A stretch of 64,000 nucleotides of DNA from Ruegeria sp. R13_0 (GCF_017743995.1 NZ_JAGHRB010000016.1:1-64000), one strand, 5' to 3'. Counted from the stretch's first letter, positions 53,840 through 63,951 are shown. The notes: generated by a model from the sequence alone, not told the origin. A program made the numbers and translations.

Positions 53840-53862
53840 GGGGCAGCAGTGTCCGCTGCCCC
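53840..53862 (-). terminator. Stem-loop between dctP and dctQM
   Basis: GGGGCAGC and GCTGCCCC form an 8-bp stem with a seven-base loop in the 115-base gap. It is followed on the minus strand by no clear T-run, so it may raise dctP levels relative to the membrane subunit by protecting the upstream transcript. Confidence 0.55.
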
Positions 53863-53881
53863 AGAGACGTCAGTGAGGACG

Positions 53882-54931
<1,050 letters not shown>

Positions 54932-55001
54932 AATGTCTCCTCCTGGGTGAGTCGGGCATCTGCCTCAAACACAAACGCAGACCCTTGCGGGTTTGCACTA
55001 G

Positions 55002-55207
55002 TGGTTCACTAACTTTACCAGTGTTCCTCAGTCAATAATTTTGTTTACCACTGGATCTGCAGAAATGCCCCTGACTGGGCGCGCTCCGTTTCGATGGAAT
55101 CCTACGTGTTTTCAGAAATTCTTATTTTGTTGAACACATTAAGATGCATTTCCATGCTCAGACTGAATGCTTGAAAAACGCACCAATATGGTTACATTTA
55201 TTTACCA
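55002..55207. promoter_or_regulatory. Two TGGT-N11-ACCA operators in the dctP/GntR divergent region
   Basis: TGGTTCACTAACTTTACCA (55002-55020) and TGGTTACATTTATTTACCA (55189-55207) agree at 13 of 19 positions. A third half-site (TTTACCACTGG) begins at 55044. The 313-base gap (54932-55244) is AT-rich and holds no gene. TGGT/ACCA arms fit FadR/LldR-type GntR proteins, and one is encoded next. Confidence 0.7.
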
Positions 55208-55244
55208 ATATATCTCACTTCGGCATCTTACTTAGGTATATCCC

Positions 55245-56018
55245 ATGAACACCAAGGCGATTTTTGAACCGGTCGGACACGAATCGCTGGCCGACGCCGT
55301 GGTGGCGCAGATCGAAGACCTCATCGCGTCGGGCATTCTGAAACAGGGGCGCAAGCTGCCGTCCGAGAGGGATCTGGCCGAGATGCTTCGGGTCTCACGG
55401 CCAAAGCTGCGCGAAGCACTGGCCGTACTGGAAGAGCGCGGGCTGGTCACCACTCAGCATGGTGAGGGGACCTTTGTCGCCGCCCTGACCGGGCAAGCGA
55501 TGTTGCCGGCCCTTCTGGCGCTCTACGAACGGCACGAGCCTGCCTTTTTCGACCACCTGGAATACCGCCGAGAACAAGAAGGCTTCGCCGCCCGCCTTGC
55601 CGCCCGCAGGTCCACCAAGGCCGACAAGGAAAGGATCGCCGAAATCCTCGACGAGAATGTTCGGGCGTGGGAGGCGAACGATGCGCAAGCCTCACGCGAG
55701 GCGGATTTCGCCCTGCATGCGGCCATCGTCGACGCCAGCCAGAACGCCACTTTGATCCACATGATGGCCTCAATCTACGAACTGACCAAGCGCGGCGTTT
55801 TCTACAACCGCAGCTTTCTGAAATCGATTGACGGTTCGGGCAAACAGCTGCTGGATCAGCACCTTGCCCTGGGCCAAGCGGTGATTGACGGAGACGAAAA
55901 GCGCGCTGAACAGGCCGCGCTGGACCATATAGACTTTGTCGAGCGTTCTTTCCGGACGGGGATAGAACAGCAGCGCCGCGAGGCTATGGCCGAGAAACGG
56001 CGTCTTCTGTCGCGCTAG
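55245..56018 (+). CDS. GntR-family regulator (FadR/LldR subfamily)
   Basis: The 257-residue protein has a winged-helix GntR domain (LPSERDLAEMLRVSRPKLREAL, about residues 38-60) and an FCD effector domain (metal-binding-type His/Asp, DFALHAAIVDASQN). It is divergent from the TRAP-lactate operon and likely a repressor relieved by a 2-hydroxy acid. Paired TGGT/ACCA sites lie between them. Confidence 0.87.
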   Translation: MNTKAIFEPVGHESLADAVVAQIEDLIASGILKQGRKLPSERDLAEMLRVSRPKLREALAVLEERGLVTTQHGEGTFVAALTGQAMLPALLALYERHEPAFFDHLEYRREQEGFAARLAARRSTKADKERIAEILDENVRAWEANDAQASREADFALHAAIVDASQNATLIHMMASIYELTKRGVFYNRSFLKSIDGSGKQLLDQHLALGQAVIDGDEKRAEQAALDHIDFVERSFRTGIEQQRREAMAEKRRLLSR

Positions 56019-56030
56019 ACAAGTAGTGCC

Positions 56031-56055
56031 AAAGCCGCCCGCAAAGGACGGCTTT
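56031..56055. terminator. Bidirectional terminator between GntR and comE
   Basis: AAAGCCG and CGGCTTT form a 7-bp stem around an 11-base loop, between two convergent stops 69 bases apart. Confidence 0.55.
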
Positions 56056-56087
56056 GATCAGTGCATTCGACAAAACCGAAGAAGTGT

Positions 56088-56642
56088 TCAGGCCTGTACC
56101 GCCTTCATAAACCGATCTCGGATCACCACAGGGTCCATCGTGATCGGCGGCATCTTGGCATTGCCGCTTTCGCATTTGCTGACGATGATGGTCATCTGCC
56201 GGGCGTCCAGCGCCTCTTGCAACACACGCCCGGTATCTTCGGCGGCGCATTCAATCACACGCTCACACCCTGCCGCAGCCGCCATTTTCGCCAGCGACGT
56301 CTTCAACCCGGCATAGGTCGGCTGATCCCCGGTGGACCCGTATGAGCCATTGTCGACGATCAGGAGGATGTAATTGTCAGCCACGTTGTTCGCGATGGTC
56401 GGCAGCGTTCCCAGATTGGTCAGAACGGAGCCGTCCCCGTCGATCACGATCACCGGCTTGGGCTGGGACAGGGCCAACCCCAGACCTATGGATGAAGCCA
56501 ACCCCATCGTGCCCAGCATGTAGAAATTCGTTGGCTGGTCATCAATCGCATGAAGCTCTTGGCTGGGAATGCCGATGTTACAAACCACCAGTTGATCCCG
56601 CAGGATCGGAGCGATTTCTTTCAGGATTTCAGAACGGATCAT
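56088..56642 (-). CDS. comE: Sulfopyruvate decarboxylase beta subunit (ComE-like)
   Basis: The 184-residue subunit has the thiamine diphosphate motif (VIDGDGSVLTNLG through to the NGS step, near residue 77) of ComE/phosphonopyruvate decarboxylase-type enzymes. It pairs with the upstream alpha subunit (four-base overlap ATGA). The pair converts 3-sulfopyruvate to sulfoacetaldehyde in sulfonate breakdown. The nearby HpsN favours sulfopyruvate over phosphonopyruvate. Confidence 0.82.
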   Translation of the reverse strand: MIRSEILKEIAPILRDQLVVCNIGIPSQELHAIDDQPTNFYMLGTMGLASSIGLGLALSQPKPVIVIDGDGSVLTNLGTLPTIANNVADNYILLIVDNGSYGSTGDQPTYAGLKTSLAKMAAAAGCERVIECAAEDTGRVLQEALDARQMTIIVSKCESGNAKMPPITMDPVVIRDRFMKAVQA

Positions 56643-57145
56643 TGGTCGCCATAGCCTCCCCAGAAGTTGGCGTCGGTCAGAATGGCGACCGGCTTGTTGC
56701 ACATGAACGTGTATTTCAGGATCGCATCCAACTCGGCCACATCCGCCTGATGGTGAAAATGGTACGTCGGGATATTGAGCTGCGCCAACAACGCTTTGGT
56801 GTGAACAGCCATCTCAACCTGACATGCAATCGGCTCGCGCAGCTCGCCCCGGTACGAGATCAGCATCGGTAGTGGCATCCGGTAATACTGGATCAAAGTC
56901 GCCAATGTGTTGATCGTCACCCCGATCGCCGTGTTCTGCATGATAATGGCGGGGCGCTTACCGCCCATCCATGCGCCTGCACACAGGCCCATCCCCTCAT
57001 CCTCTTTGTTTGACGGGATGTGATAGATGCCTTCGCGCTGGTCGATCTCATCAATGACTCCAGCCAGTTGTTTGCAGGGGACGGTGGTTACGAACGAAAT
57101 GTCATTCGCCACCAGATCGTCAGTGATCTTCTTGTCTATGTTCAT
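56639..57145 (-). CDS. comD: Sulfopyruvate decarboxylase alpha subunit (ComD-like)
   Basis: The 168-residue subunit is the pyrimidine-binding half: it has IPSNKEDEGMGLCAGA with the conserved glutamate and YRGELREPI. Length fits ComD-type subunits that are separate from ComE. The start at ATG 57145 is one of several options, as no clear ribosome site lies at the best distance. The usp gene ends 51 bases upstream. Confidence 0.82.
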   Translation of the reverse strand: MNIDKKITDDLVANDISFVTTVPCKQLAGVIDEIDQREGIYHIPSNKEDEGMGLCAGAWMGGKRPAIIMQNTAIGVTINTLATLIQYYRMPLPMLISYRGELREPIACQVEMAVHTKALLAQLNIPTYHFHHQADVAELDAILKYTFMCNKPVAILTDANFWGGYGDQ

Positions 57146-57196
57146 CTTCCGGCTGTCAGTCCTGTTGTTGGCGCCCAAGAGCGCGATTGACGGTAG

Positions 57197-57604
57197 TCAC
57201 CTGCGGTACACATGCACCGCGCAAGGGGCATGACGCACGACGCGCGACGCTGTGGAGCCCAGGAAATAGTCGCTGAGATCGGGCTTGTGAGACCCGATGA
57301 CGATGCAATCGACACCGTTCTCTGCCGCAAAATCTATGATCGTACGCGCCGTGTGGCCCTTTACGAGTTCGGAACTCACCCCATCCAGCCCCTCGACTTT
57401 GCGCGACAATTCCAGTCGGGCGCGGCGAAACCCTTCGGCCACCAGATCCTTGTCCAGAAACGCACTGACAGAGCCCTGAGGCATTTCGTAAACGTGCAGA
57501 GCAATGATCTCTCCGCCTCCCTGCGATAAGGCTCGGGCCACTTCCAGAGTGTGTTGCGAGATATCGTGATCCAGCGCCATTGGAACGAGAACTTTCTTGT
57601 ACAT
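57197..57604 (-). CDS. Universal stress protein (UspA family)
   Basis: The 135-residue protein has the Usp nucleotide-binding motif (VIGSHKPDLSDYFLGSTASRVV) near the C-terminus. It lies between hpsN and comD on the same strand, as in other Roseobacter sulfonate clusters that I recall. Its part in this pathway is unknown. AGGAG precedes the ATG. Confidence 0.85.
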   Translation of the reverse strand: MYKKVLVPMALDHDISQHTLEVARALSQGGGEIIALHVYEMPQGSVSAFLDKDLVAEGFRRARLELSRKVEGLDGVSSELVKGHTARTIIDFAAENGVDCIVIGSHKPDLSDYFLGSTASRVVRHAPCAVHVYRR

Positions 57605-57703
57605 GTCAAACTCCTTTCGGCCCGGTCGGCCCTATCGTTCCAAGGATAGTACCCGGTGCGGCATCAAGGCCAGAGAACAGTTTGGCAGGGGTGGCTGGAC
57701 CAA

Positions 57704-59011
57704 TCATCCCTCAGCACGCAGATCAAATTCCTCATCCGGGAAATACTTGGCGAGGCGTACATCGGCCGCCCGTGCATGCCCCTCCATCCCTTCCACGCGC
57801 GAAATTCTGGCTGTGGCCAGAGCAATGGGTTTTGAGCCTTCCCGGGTCGCCCGCTGCCATGTCACGATCTTCATGTATTTGTGGACGCTCAACCCGCCCG
57901 TGTAGCTGGCCGCCCCTGAGGTCGGCAGAACATGGTTGGTGCCCGTTGCCTTGTCCCCGTAAGATACCGTGGTCTCTTCCCCTAGAAACAATGAGCCATA
58001 GCAGGTCAGGCGATCCAGCCACCACTCCAGATCCTCGGCCTGAACGGTCAGGTGTTCCGGCGCGTATTCGTCAGAACAAGCGGCCATCTCTTCACGGTCG
58101 GAACATACGATGACTTCGGCATAGTCACGCCACGCAGCAGCCGCGTTCTCTCGGTTCAGGTCAGGAAGATCTGCAATCAGTTCGGGCACCAGTGCCATAA
58201 CCCTCTGCGCAAGCGCTCGGTCATCCGTCACCAGCCACACAGGAGAATTGTACCCGTGTTCCGCCTGACTGACGAGATCGGTTGCCACAACAAGCGGGTC
58301 CGCACTGCTGTCGGCAAGGACCAGACTGTCGGTGGGTCCTGCGATCATGTCGATGCCAACCTCACCATAGAGGATACGCTTTGCTTCAGCGACAAACTGG
58401 TTCCCCGGCCCTACAAGGATATTTGCGCGCGGCAGGCCGAACAGGCCGTATCGCATCGCGGCGACACCCTGCACCCCTCCCATCGCCAGAATACTGTCGG
58501 CCCCACAGATATGAGCCGCATAGACTACTGCAGGCGCAACGCCCTCATCCAGTTTCGGAGGAGAACACGCAATGATGTGGCGGCATCCGGCGACCTTGGC
58601 GGTTGTCACGGTCATGATTGCACTGGCGATATGGCTGTAACGACCGCCGGGCACATAGCATCCCGCCGCATCCACTGGGATCGCCTTTTGACCAGCGATC
58701 ACTCCGGGCACGATCTCGGTTTGGACGTCGGTCATCGTGGCCTTTTGCGCCTCGGCAAAATGGCGGACGTTGTTGTGGGCGAAACGGATATCCGCCTTCA
58801 GCTTTTCGGGCACAAGCGCAATGGCGGCGTCAATCTCGTCCTGCGTCATCAGAACGTTGCCGTCGAACCTGTCGAACTTTGCCGCGTATTCTAGCGCCTT
58901 CGCATCGCCGCCTGCTTCGATCTCCGCCAGGATGGTCTTGACCGTATCGTGAACCTCGGGCGCATCAGTTTGCGCCGTCAGCATCGCCTTTTTGAGATAG
59001 TCGCGCGCCAT
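57704..59011 (-). CDS. hpsN: Sulfopropanediol 3-dehydrogenase-like (HpsN/HisD family)
   Basis: The 435-residue protein belongs to the histidinol dehydrogenase family, with GPGNQFVAEAKRILYG, the zinc-ligand region SQAEHGYNSP and DEYAPEHLTVQ. No histidine genes are adjacent, and the run HpsN, Usp, ComDE points to sulfonates. HpsN oxidises (R)-2,3-dihydroxypropane-1-sulfonate to (R)-sulfolactate in two NAD steps. A palindrome lies 80-97 bases upstream. Confidence 0.83.
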   Translation of the reverse strand: MARDYLKKAMLTAQTDAPEVHDTVKTILAEIEAGGDAKALEYAAKFDRFDGNVLMTQDEIDAAIALVPEKLKADIRFAHNNVRHFAEAQKATMTDVQTEIVPGVIAGQKAIPVDAAGCYVPGGRYSHIASAIMTVTTAKVAGCRHIIACSPPKLDEGVAPAVVYAAHICGADSILAMGGVQGVAAMRYGLFGLPRANILVGPGNQFVAEAKRILYGEVGIDMIAGPTDSLVLADSSADPLVVATDLVSQAEHGYNSPVWLVTDDRALAQRVMALVPELIADLPDLNRENAAAAWRDYAEVIVCSDREEMAACSDEYAPEHLTVQAEDLEWWLDRLTCYGSLFLGEETTVSYGDKATGTNHVLPTSGAASYTGGLSVHKYMKIVTWQRATREGSKPIALATARISRVEGMEGHARAADVRLAKYFPDEEFDLRAEG

Positions 59012-59090
59012 AGTCAGCCCCTGCTCCCGGTTCCTGCCCGGCCACTCTGTCAGAGGCGAAATCGCCTTTGCAAGCGTTTGTGGAGCCGTA

Positions 59091-59108
59091 AACGAAACTC
59101 TTTTCGTT
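59091..59108. promoter_or_regulatory. Perfect palindrome upstream of hpsN
   Basis: AACGAAA and TTTCGTT (7-bp arms) frame a four-base spacer in the 325-base gap (59012-59336) between hpsN and rpmD. It is 80 bases before the hpsN start and probably an operator for the hpsN operon. No regulator gene is adjacent. No gene was seen in the rest of the gap. Confidence 0.6.
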
Positions 59109-59283
59109 CTTCTAACCCCATTTAAGAAAAGATAAATTTCGGGATTGGGAAAGCTGAAACTCGGCCTTCTATGAAGACCTCTGCGCTGTTTTTGCCACCG
59201 GATTCTGCGGGCCGCGCACCCGCCTTCGGCGCGTGAGGTAAACAGTCAAACGAAGCGATTCGCAGATACAATCAGGCAAAAGA

Positions 59284-59313
59284 AAACGCCCCTGACAAAG
59301 GTCAGAGGCGTTT
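59284..59313 (-). terminator. Rho-independent terminator after rpmD
   Basis: A 13-bp stem with one mismatch and a four-base loop lies 24 bases after the rpmD stop, followed on the minus strand by a T-rich TTCTTTT run. It separates the ribosomal operon from hpsN. Confidence 0.8.
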
Positions 59314-59336
59314 CCAAAAACATATTCAAAGGGCGG

Positions 59337-59525
59337 TTAGCCGCGCTCTTCGATGATCTCAACCAGATGCGGGATCTTGTTGACCATGCCGCGAACCGAA
59401 GGTGTATCCTCCAGCTCACGGGTGCGGTGCATCTTGTTCAGGCCCAGACCGATCAGGGTTGCGCGCTGTTCGGCGGGGCGACGGATCGGAGAACCAATCT
59501 GCTTGACGACGATGGTTTTTGCCAT
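59337..59525 (-). CDS. rpmD: Large ribosomal subunit protein L30
   Basis: The 62-residue protein shows the L30 pattern ([21 protein letters not shown], then GLGLNKMHR). It is the last gene of this ribosomal segment; rplO and secY, its normal followers, are absent, and a terminator comes next. Confidence 0.97.
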   Translation of the reverse strand: MAKTIVVKQIGSPIRRPAEQRATLIGLGLNKMHRTRELEDTPSVRGMVNKIPHLVEIIEERG

Positions 59526-59538
59526 TGCTCGCTACTCC

Positions 59539-60102
59539 TTACGCTTCGGCTTCAGCCGGTGCTTCGTCCCGCTTGGGCAGGATGTCGGCAACTTTTTTAC
59601 CACGACGTGCGGCAACCGAACGCGGGCTCTGCTCTTTCTGCAGGCCGTTGATGGTGGCGCGGATCATGTTGTACGGGTTCTGCGAGCCCAGCGACTTGGA
59701 CACAACGTCCTTAACGCCCAGCATTTCGAACACGGCACGCATCGGACCACCGGCGATGATACCGGTACCTTCAGGTGCGGTGCGCATAACCACTTTACCA
59801 GCGCCGTGACGGCCTTCAATGTCGTGGTGCAGGGTCCGACCTTCGCGCAGTTGCACGCGGATCATGTTGCGCTTGGCTTGCTCAGTCGCCTTGCGGATAG
59901 CTTCAGGTACTTCTTTCGCTTTACCTTTGCCAAAGCCGACGCGGCCTTTCTGATCGCCGACAACCACCAGAGCGGCGAAGCCAAAGCGCTTACCACCTTT
60001 TACGGTTTTCGACACGCGATTGATTGCGACCAGGCGATCTGCAAATTCCGGCGCTTCTTCACGGTCGCGGCCACGGCCCCGACGGTTTTCACGTTCTGCC
60101 AT
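59539..60102 (-). CDS. rpsE: Small ribosomal subunit protein S5
   Basis: The 187-residue S5 protein has the [20 protein letters not shown]-binding region and [15 protein letters not shown]. It lies 13 bases before rpmD, but 174 bases after rplR, an unusually large gap for this operon that contains a dispersed repeat (60227-60270). Confidence 0.97.
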   Translation of the reverse strand: MAERENRRGRGRDREEAPEFADRLVAINRVSKTVKGGKRFGFAALVVVGDQKGRVGFGKGKAKEVPEAIRKATEQAKRNMIRVQLREGRTLHHDIEGRHGAGKVVMRTAPEGTGIIAGGPMRAVFEMLGVKDVVSKSLGSQNPYNMIRATINGLQKEQSPRSVAARRGKKVADILPKRDEAPAEAEA

Positions 60103-60226
60103 TTGGCATCCCTTTTCTCATGTGGCGCATACGGCGCCGTTTGCTTCAATCCAAGTGAGCCACGACTGTCGCCGAGGCCCCCGGATCATCGGGGCGGATC
60201 GAAACCCGCCCTCAATCTTTAGTATC

Positions 60227-60270
60227 GCGCATCTTGATCCGAAAACCGGTTCCCACTTTTCGGGATGCGC
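60227..60270. repeat. Dispersed palindromic repeat inside the ribosomal operon
   Basis: GCGCATC and GATGCGC form the outer stem and CCGAAAA/TTTTCGG the inner stem, with a five-base bulge and an 11-base loop (CCGGTTCCCAC). The inner part matches a well-known alphaproteobacterial repeat (GGAACCGGTTTTCGG type), from memory. It lies between rplR and rpsE. Confidence 0.75.
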
Positions 60271-60276
60271 TTGGGC

Positions 60277-60636
60277 TTAGATCTTCAGACCACCTTCACG
60301 CGCGGCTTCGGCAACTGCCTTCACCTTGCCGTGGAACAGGAAGCCACCACGATCGAAATAGGCCTCTTCGACGCCTGCCTTCTTGGCACGCTCGGCGATG
60401 GCCGCGCCCACTTTGGTGGCCGCTTCGACGTTGTTCTTGCCAACAACACCCAGATCTTTTTCCAGGGTCGAGGCCGATGCCAGGGTCACGCCACGAACGT
60501 CGTCGATCAGCTGAACGCTGATGTTCTTGTTCGAACGGTGAACCGACAGGCGTACACGGCCGGCGTTGACTTTGCGAAGTTTGTTCCGAACGCGCAGGCG
60601 GCGCTTCAGAAACAGGGTTCTTTTGCTGTTTGCCAT
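60277..60636 (-). CDS. rplR: Large ribosomal subunit protein L18
   Basis: The 119-residue protein binds 5S rRNA. It shows [21 protein letters not shown] and [18 protein letters not shown] sequence typical of L18. It lies 11 bases after rplF. Confidence 0.97.
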   Translation of the reverse strand: MANSKRTLFLKRRLRVRNKLRKVNAGRVRLSVHRSNKNISVQLIDDVRGVTLASASTLEKDLGVVGKNNVEAATKVGAAIAERAKKAGVEEAYFDRGGFLFHGKVKAVAEAAREGGLKI

Positions 60637-60647
60637 TGTTTGCGTCC

Positions 60648-61181
60648 TTACTTCTTCTTGCCTTCCTTGCGGAAGATGAACTCGCCCTTATAGCGGATGC
60701 CCTTGCCTTTATACGGCTCGGGACGGCGCCATTCGCGGATTTTCGCCGCGACTTCGCCCACCTGCTGCTGGTCGATACCTTCCACAACGATCTCGGTCTG
60801 CTTCGGCGCGGTGATGGTGACACCTTCCGGAGCAGTGAAATCAACATCGTGGCTGTAGCCCAGGTTCAGCTTCAGGGTGTTGCCCTGCATCTGAGCCCGG
60901 TAACCAACACCCTGAATCTCCAGCTCTTTTTTGAAGCCTTCAGTCACACCGGTTACCAGGTTGGCAACCATGGTGCGGCTCATGCCCCACTGCTGGCGGG
61001 CACGCTTGGACATGCCACGGGGGTCGATCTTGACCACGTTGTCTTCAACCGACAGCGTCACGTCGTCGGTGGCGGTGAAGCTGCGGGTGCCTTTCGGACC
61101 TTTGACTTCGATGGTCTGACCCGACACAGAGGCGGTAACGCCGCTGGGCAGCTCGACCGGTTTTTTACCAATACGAGACAT
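60648..61181 (-). CDS. rplF: Large ribosomal subunit protein L6
   Basis: The 177-residue protein has the L6 start ([14 protein letters not shown]) and the C-terminal signature [17 protein letters not shown]. It is 11 bases after rpsH. Confidence 0.97.
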   Translation of the reverse strand: MSRIGKKPVELPSGVTASVSGQTIEVKGPKGTRSFTATDDVTLSVEDNVVKIDPRGMSKRARQQWGMSRTMVANLVTGVTEGFKKELEIQGVGYRAQMQGNTLKLNLGYSHDVDFTAPEGVTITAPKQTEIVVEGIDQQQVGEVAAKIREWRRPEPYKGKGIRYKGEFIFRKEGKKK

Positions 61182-61192
61182 TGCAGACCTCC

Positions 61193-61585
61193 TTAGAAGA
61201 CAGTGCAGAGCACTTCGCCGCCAACATTGTTGGAGCGCGCGTTCTGGTCCGACATCACACCTTTCGGAGTGCTGACAATCGACACACCCAGACCCTGACG
61301 GACCTGCGGGATGTCATTGACGCCCATGTAGACGCGACGACCGGGTTTCGAAACCCGCTTCAGTTCGCGAATAACAGGGGTGCCTTCGTAGTATTTCAGG
61401 CTGATCTCGATGGCCGGATGACCGTTTGCACCGGTCGTCTTTTCATAGCCACGGATGTAGCCTTCGTCCGCCAGCACGTCCAGAACCCAACCGCGCAGCT
61501 TGGAAGCCGGGGTGGAAACGGTGGACTTGCCGCGCATTTGCGCGTTGCGGATACGGGTGAGCATATCGCCGATAGGATCATTCAT
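61193..61585 (-). CDS. rpsH: Small ribosomal subunit protein S8
   Basis: The 130-residue S8 protein begins [16 protein letters not shown] and ends with [19 protein letters not shown], both typical. In E. coli S8 also represses this operon. Confidence 0.97.
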   Translation of the reverse strand: MNDPIGDMLTRIRNAQMRGKSTVSTPASKLRGWVLDVLADEGYIRGYEKTTGANGHPAIEISLKYYEGTPVIRELKRVSKPGRRVYMGVNDIPQVRQGLGVSIVSTPKGVMSDQNARSNNVGGEVLCTVF

Positions 61586-61598
61586 ATCTATGTCTCCC

Positions 61599-61904
61599 TT
61601 ACCAGCTCGATTTCACCATGCCGGGGATCTGACCAGCAGAACCCAGCTCGCGCAGCGCGATACGGCTGACCTTCAGCTTACGGTAGTAAGCGTGGGGACG
61701 ACCGGTCAGCTGACAACGGTTGTGCAGACGGGTAGCCGAGCTGTTGCGCGGCAGTTTCGCCAGTTTCAGACGCGCTTTGAAACGCTCTTCCATCGGGCGG
61801 CTCTCGTCATTCGCGATTTCTTTCAGCTCGGCACGCTTTGCGGCATATTTGGCCACCAGGCGTTCGCGCTTCTTTTCGCGTTCGATCATTGCTTTCTTAG
61901 CCAT
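61599..61904 (-). CDS. rpsN: Small ribosomal subunit protein S14
   Basis: The 101-residue protein is the long, zinc-free form of S14 (no CxxC pairs), with [17 protein letters not shown] near the C-terminus. It follows rplE by 19 bases. Confidence 0.97.
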   Translation of the reverse strand: MAKKAMIEREKKRERLVAKYAAKRAELKEIANDESRPMEERFKARLKLAKLPRNSSATRLHNRCQLTGRPHAYYRKLKVSRIALRELGSAGQIPGMVKSSW

Positions 61905-61923
61905 GTCTCAATCCTCCCGGCGC

Positions 61924-62484
61924 TTACGCGTTGAACGGCATGTTGAATGCTTTCAACAGGCTCTTCGCTTCAGCGTCGGTTTTCGCTGTGGTGGCAATTA
62001 CGATATCCAGGCCCCAGACCTCGTCGACTTTGTCGAAGTCGATTTCCGGGAACACGATGTGCTCTTTCATGCCCATGGCAAAGTTGCCCTGACCATCGAA
62101 AGACGGCTTAACACCGCGGAAGTCACGAACGCGCGGCAGCGCGATGGTGATCAGACGATCCAGGAATTCGTACATCCGGTCACCGCGCAGGGTCACTTTC
62201 GCGCCCAGCGGCATGTCTTCACGGACGCGGAAACCCGCGATCGACTTCTTCGCCTTGGTTGCAACGGCCTTTTGACCAGCAATCGCAGTCAGATCTTCGA
62301 CGGCAGCTTTCGCTTTCTTCGAGTCTTTGACCGCCTCAGCACCACAACCGATGTTCAGAACGATTTTGTCCAGCTTGGGCAGCTGCATGTCGTTCTTGTA
62401 GCCGAACTCTTCTTTCAGAGCGGCACGGATGGTTTCAACGTACTGAGCTTTCAGACGCGGGGTGTAGGTTGCGGAATCAAGCAT
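61924..62484 (-). CDS. rplE: Large ribosomal subunit protein L5
   Basis: The 186-residue protein binds 5S rRNA and the P-site tRNA. It shows [35 protein letters not shown] and the [15 protein letters not shown] end. It overlaps rplX by eight bases. Confidence 0.97.
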   Translation of the reverse strand: MLDSATYTPRLKAQYVETIRAALKEEFGYKNDMQLPKLDKIVLNIGCGAEAVKDSKKAKAAVEDLTAIAGQKAVATKAKKSIAGFRVREDMPLGAKVTLRGDRMYEFLDRLITIALPRVRDFRGVKPSFDGQGNFAMGMKEHIVFPEIDFDKVDEVWGLDIVIATTAKTDAEAKSLLKAFNMPFNA

Positions 62485-62788
62485 CGATCACGTCCCCTGT
62501 GGTCTTGGCGAAGCGGACCTTCTTGTCACCTTCCATGCGGAAGCCAACGCGGGTTGCTTTGCCGTTCTTGTCCAGCAGCGCCAGGTTCGACAGCTCGATC
62601 GGGTTTGCCTGAGGCAGGCGACCCCCTTGCGAGGTTTGCGACTGACGTGTGTGACGGATGGCAATGTTGATGCCTTCGACAACAGCTTTACCGGCTTTGG
62701 GATCAACCGAGGAAATGGTTCCCTCTTTGCCCTTGTCCTTGCCGGCCAGCACGACGACCTTGTCGCCTTTGCGGAGTTTAGCAGCCAT
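62477..62788 (-). CDS. rplX: Large ribosomal subunit protein L24
   Basis: The 103-residue protein has the KOW motif [17 protein letters not shown] at the N-terminus. It overlaps rplE by eight bases and is two bases after rplN. Confidence 0.97.
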   Translation of the reverse strand: MAAKLRKGDKVVVLAGKDKGKEGTISSVDPKAGKAVVEGINIAIRHTRQSQTSQGGRLPQANPIELSNLALLDKNGKATRVGFRMEGDKKVRFAKTTGDVIDA

Positions 62789-62790
62789 GA

Positions 62791-63159
62791 TTACAGCACC
62801 TCCGGAGCCAGCGAGATGATTTTCATGAAGTTCTTGCCGCGCAGTTCACGAACAACGGGGCCAAAGATACGGGTACCGACTGGCTCGTTGTTGTTGTTAA
62901 GGATGACGGCGGCGTTGCGATCGAAACGGATCGCGGTGCCGTCTTCGCGACGGACTTCTTTGGCGGTGCGTACGACGACGGCCTTACGGACGTCCCCTTT
63001 CTTTACGCGGCCGCGCGGGATGGCTTCCTTCACCGAGACGACAATGATGTCGCCAACGGAGGCGTATTTACGCTTGGAACCACCCAGGACCTTGATGCAC
63101 TGAACTCGGCGTGCGCCGGAGTTGTCAGCGACATCCAGATTGGTCTGCATCTGGATCAT
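62791..63159 (-). CDS. rplN: Large ribosomal subunit protein L14
   Basis: The 122-residue protein starts [18 protein letters not shown] and ends [12 protein letters not shown], as expected for L14. A 76-base gap with a GGGGG/CCCCC-type hairpin separates it from rpsQ. Confidence 0.97.
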   Translation of the reverse strand: MIQMQTNLDVADNSGARRVQCIKVLGGSKRKYASVGDIIVVSVKEAIPRGRVKKGDVRKAVVVRTAKEVRREDGTAIRFDRNAAVILNNNNEPVGTRIFGPVVRELRGKNFMKIISLAPEVL

Positions 63160-63235
63160 GTGGTTTCTCCCGACCTGTGGGGGCTGGTCTCGTTAGATCC
63201 CCCAGGGTTTCGACAAATGGGAAAATCCCGGAGGC

Positions 63236-63466
63236 TTACGCTTCCAGAACTTCCCAACGTTTCGTCTTCGATTTCGGCGCGCATTCGATGATGCGTACGG
63301 TGTCGCCGACCTTGAAGGCGTTCTTTTCGTCGTGAGCCCGGTATTTCTTGGACTTACGAACGGTTTTGTGCAGCAGCGGGTGCTTGAAACGACGCTCAAC
63401 CGAAACGGTTACGGTTTGCTCGTTGGCGTCGCTGGTGACCACGCCGGACAGGATACGCTTGGGCAT
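63236..63466 (-). CDS. rpsQ: Small ribosomal subunit protein S17
   Basis: The 76-residue protein has the S17 pattern [34 protein letters not shown] and the GDTVRI motif. It lies four bases after rpmC. Confidence 0.97.
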   Translation of the reverse strand: MPKRILSGVVTSDANEQTVTVSVERRFKHPLLHKTVRKSKKYRAHDEKNAFKVGDTVRIIECAPKSKTKRWEVLEA

Positions 63467-63470
63467 AGGA

Positions 63471-63677
63471 TTACTCCTCCGATGCCGCAGCAGCGGCCTT
63501 TTCGTTCAGAATGGTTTTGACGCGGGCAGCGTTGCGGCGAGCCGCTTTGATGCCAGCGGTGTTTTCCAGCTGACCGGTTGCCTGTTGAAAGCGCAGGTTA
63601 AAGCTTTCTTTCTTCAGGTTGGCCAGTTCCTCGCGGAGCTGGTCCGGGGTCTTGTCACGCAGTTCTTGGGCGTTCAT
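63471..63677 (-). CDS. rpmC: Large ribosomal subunit protein L29
   Basis: The 68-residue protein has the L29 sequence [20 protein letters not shown]. rplP, which normally precedes it, is absent, so this is the first gene of the ribosomal segment here. A putative promoter lies 120-148 bases upstream. Confidence 0.97.
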   Translation of the reverse strand: MNAQELRDKTPDQLREELANLKKESFNLRFQQATGQLENTAGIKAARRNAARVKTILNEKAAAAASEE

Positions 63678-63796
63678 CGCCTTTTTCCTTTGCTCAAAAC
63701 ACCAGAAGGCCCCCTGACAGGGTCACCTTGGACCTGGTGGATGAATGATAGACATGCGAATCCCCCGACTCGGCCGGGGGACTTGCAGGATGCCGC

Positions 63797-63825
63797 CGTA
63801 TAAGGGTTTAAACGGTGGGTGGCAA
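63797..63825 (-). promoter_or_regulatory. Candidate sigma-70 promoter for rpmC and following genes
   Basis: On the minus strand TTGCCA (63825-63820) and TATACG (63802-63797) are separated by 17 bases. It predicts a leader of about 110 bases before rpmC. Confidence 0.5.
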
Positions 63826-63951
63826 GAGGAAGTTTGGAGAGTTGGCGAGACGTTTGGTCGTTAGGTTTAAAAGAGCCCAAGCCAATCGACATTCGTTAGT
63901 CATAGTTGTTATCGACGCGTATATTGTCTTGACGATTTTTTGGAAAGCCCA

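Noticed and set aside
57704-59011. Histidinol dehydrogenase of histidine biosynthesis
   Set aside because: No his genes nearby; neighbours comDE and usp fit sulfonate catabolism and the HpsN subgroup.
63674-63892. 72-residue minus-strand frame ahead of rpmC
   Set aside because: It crosses the promoter and leader of rpmC and has no conserved features.
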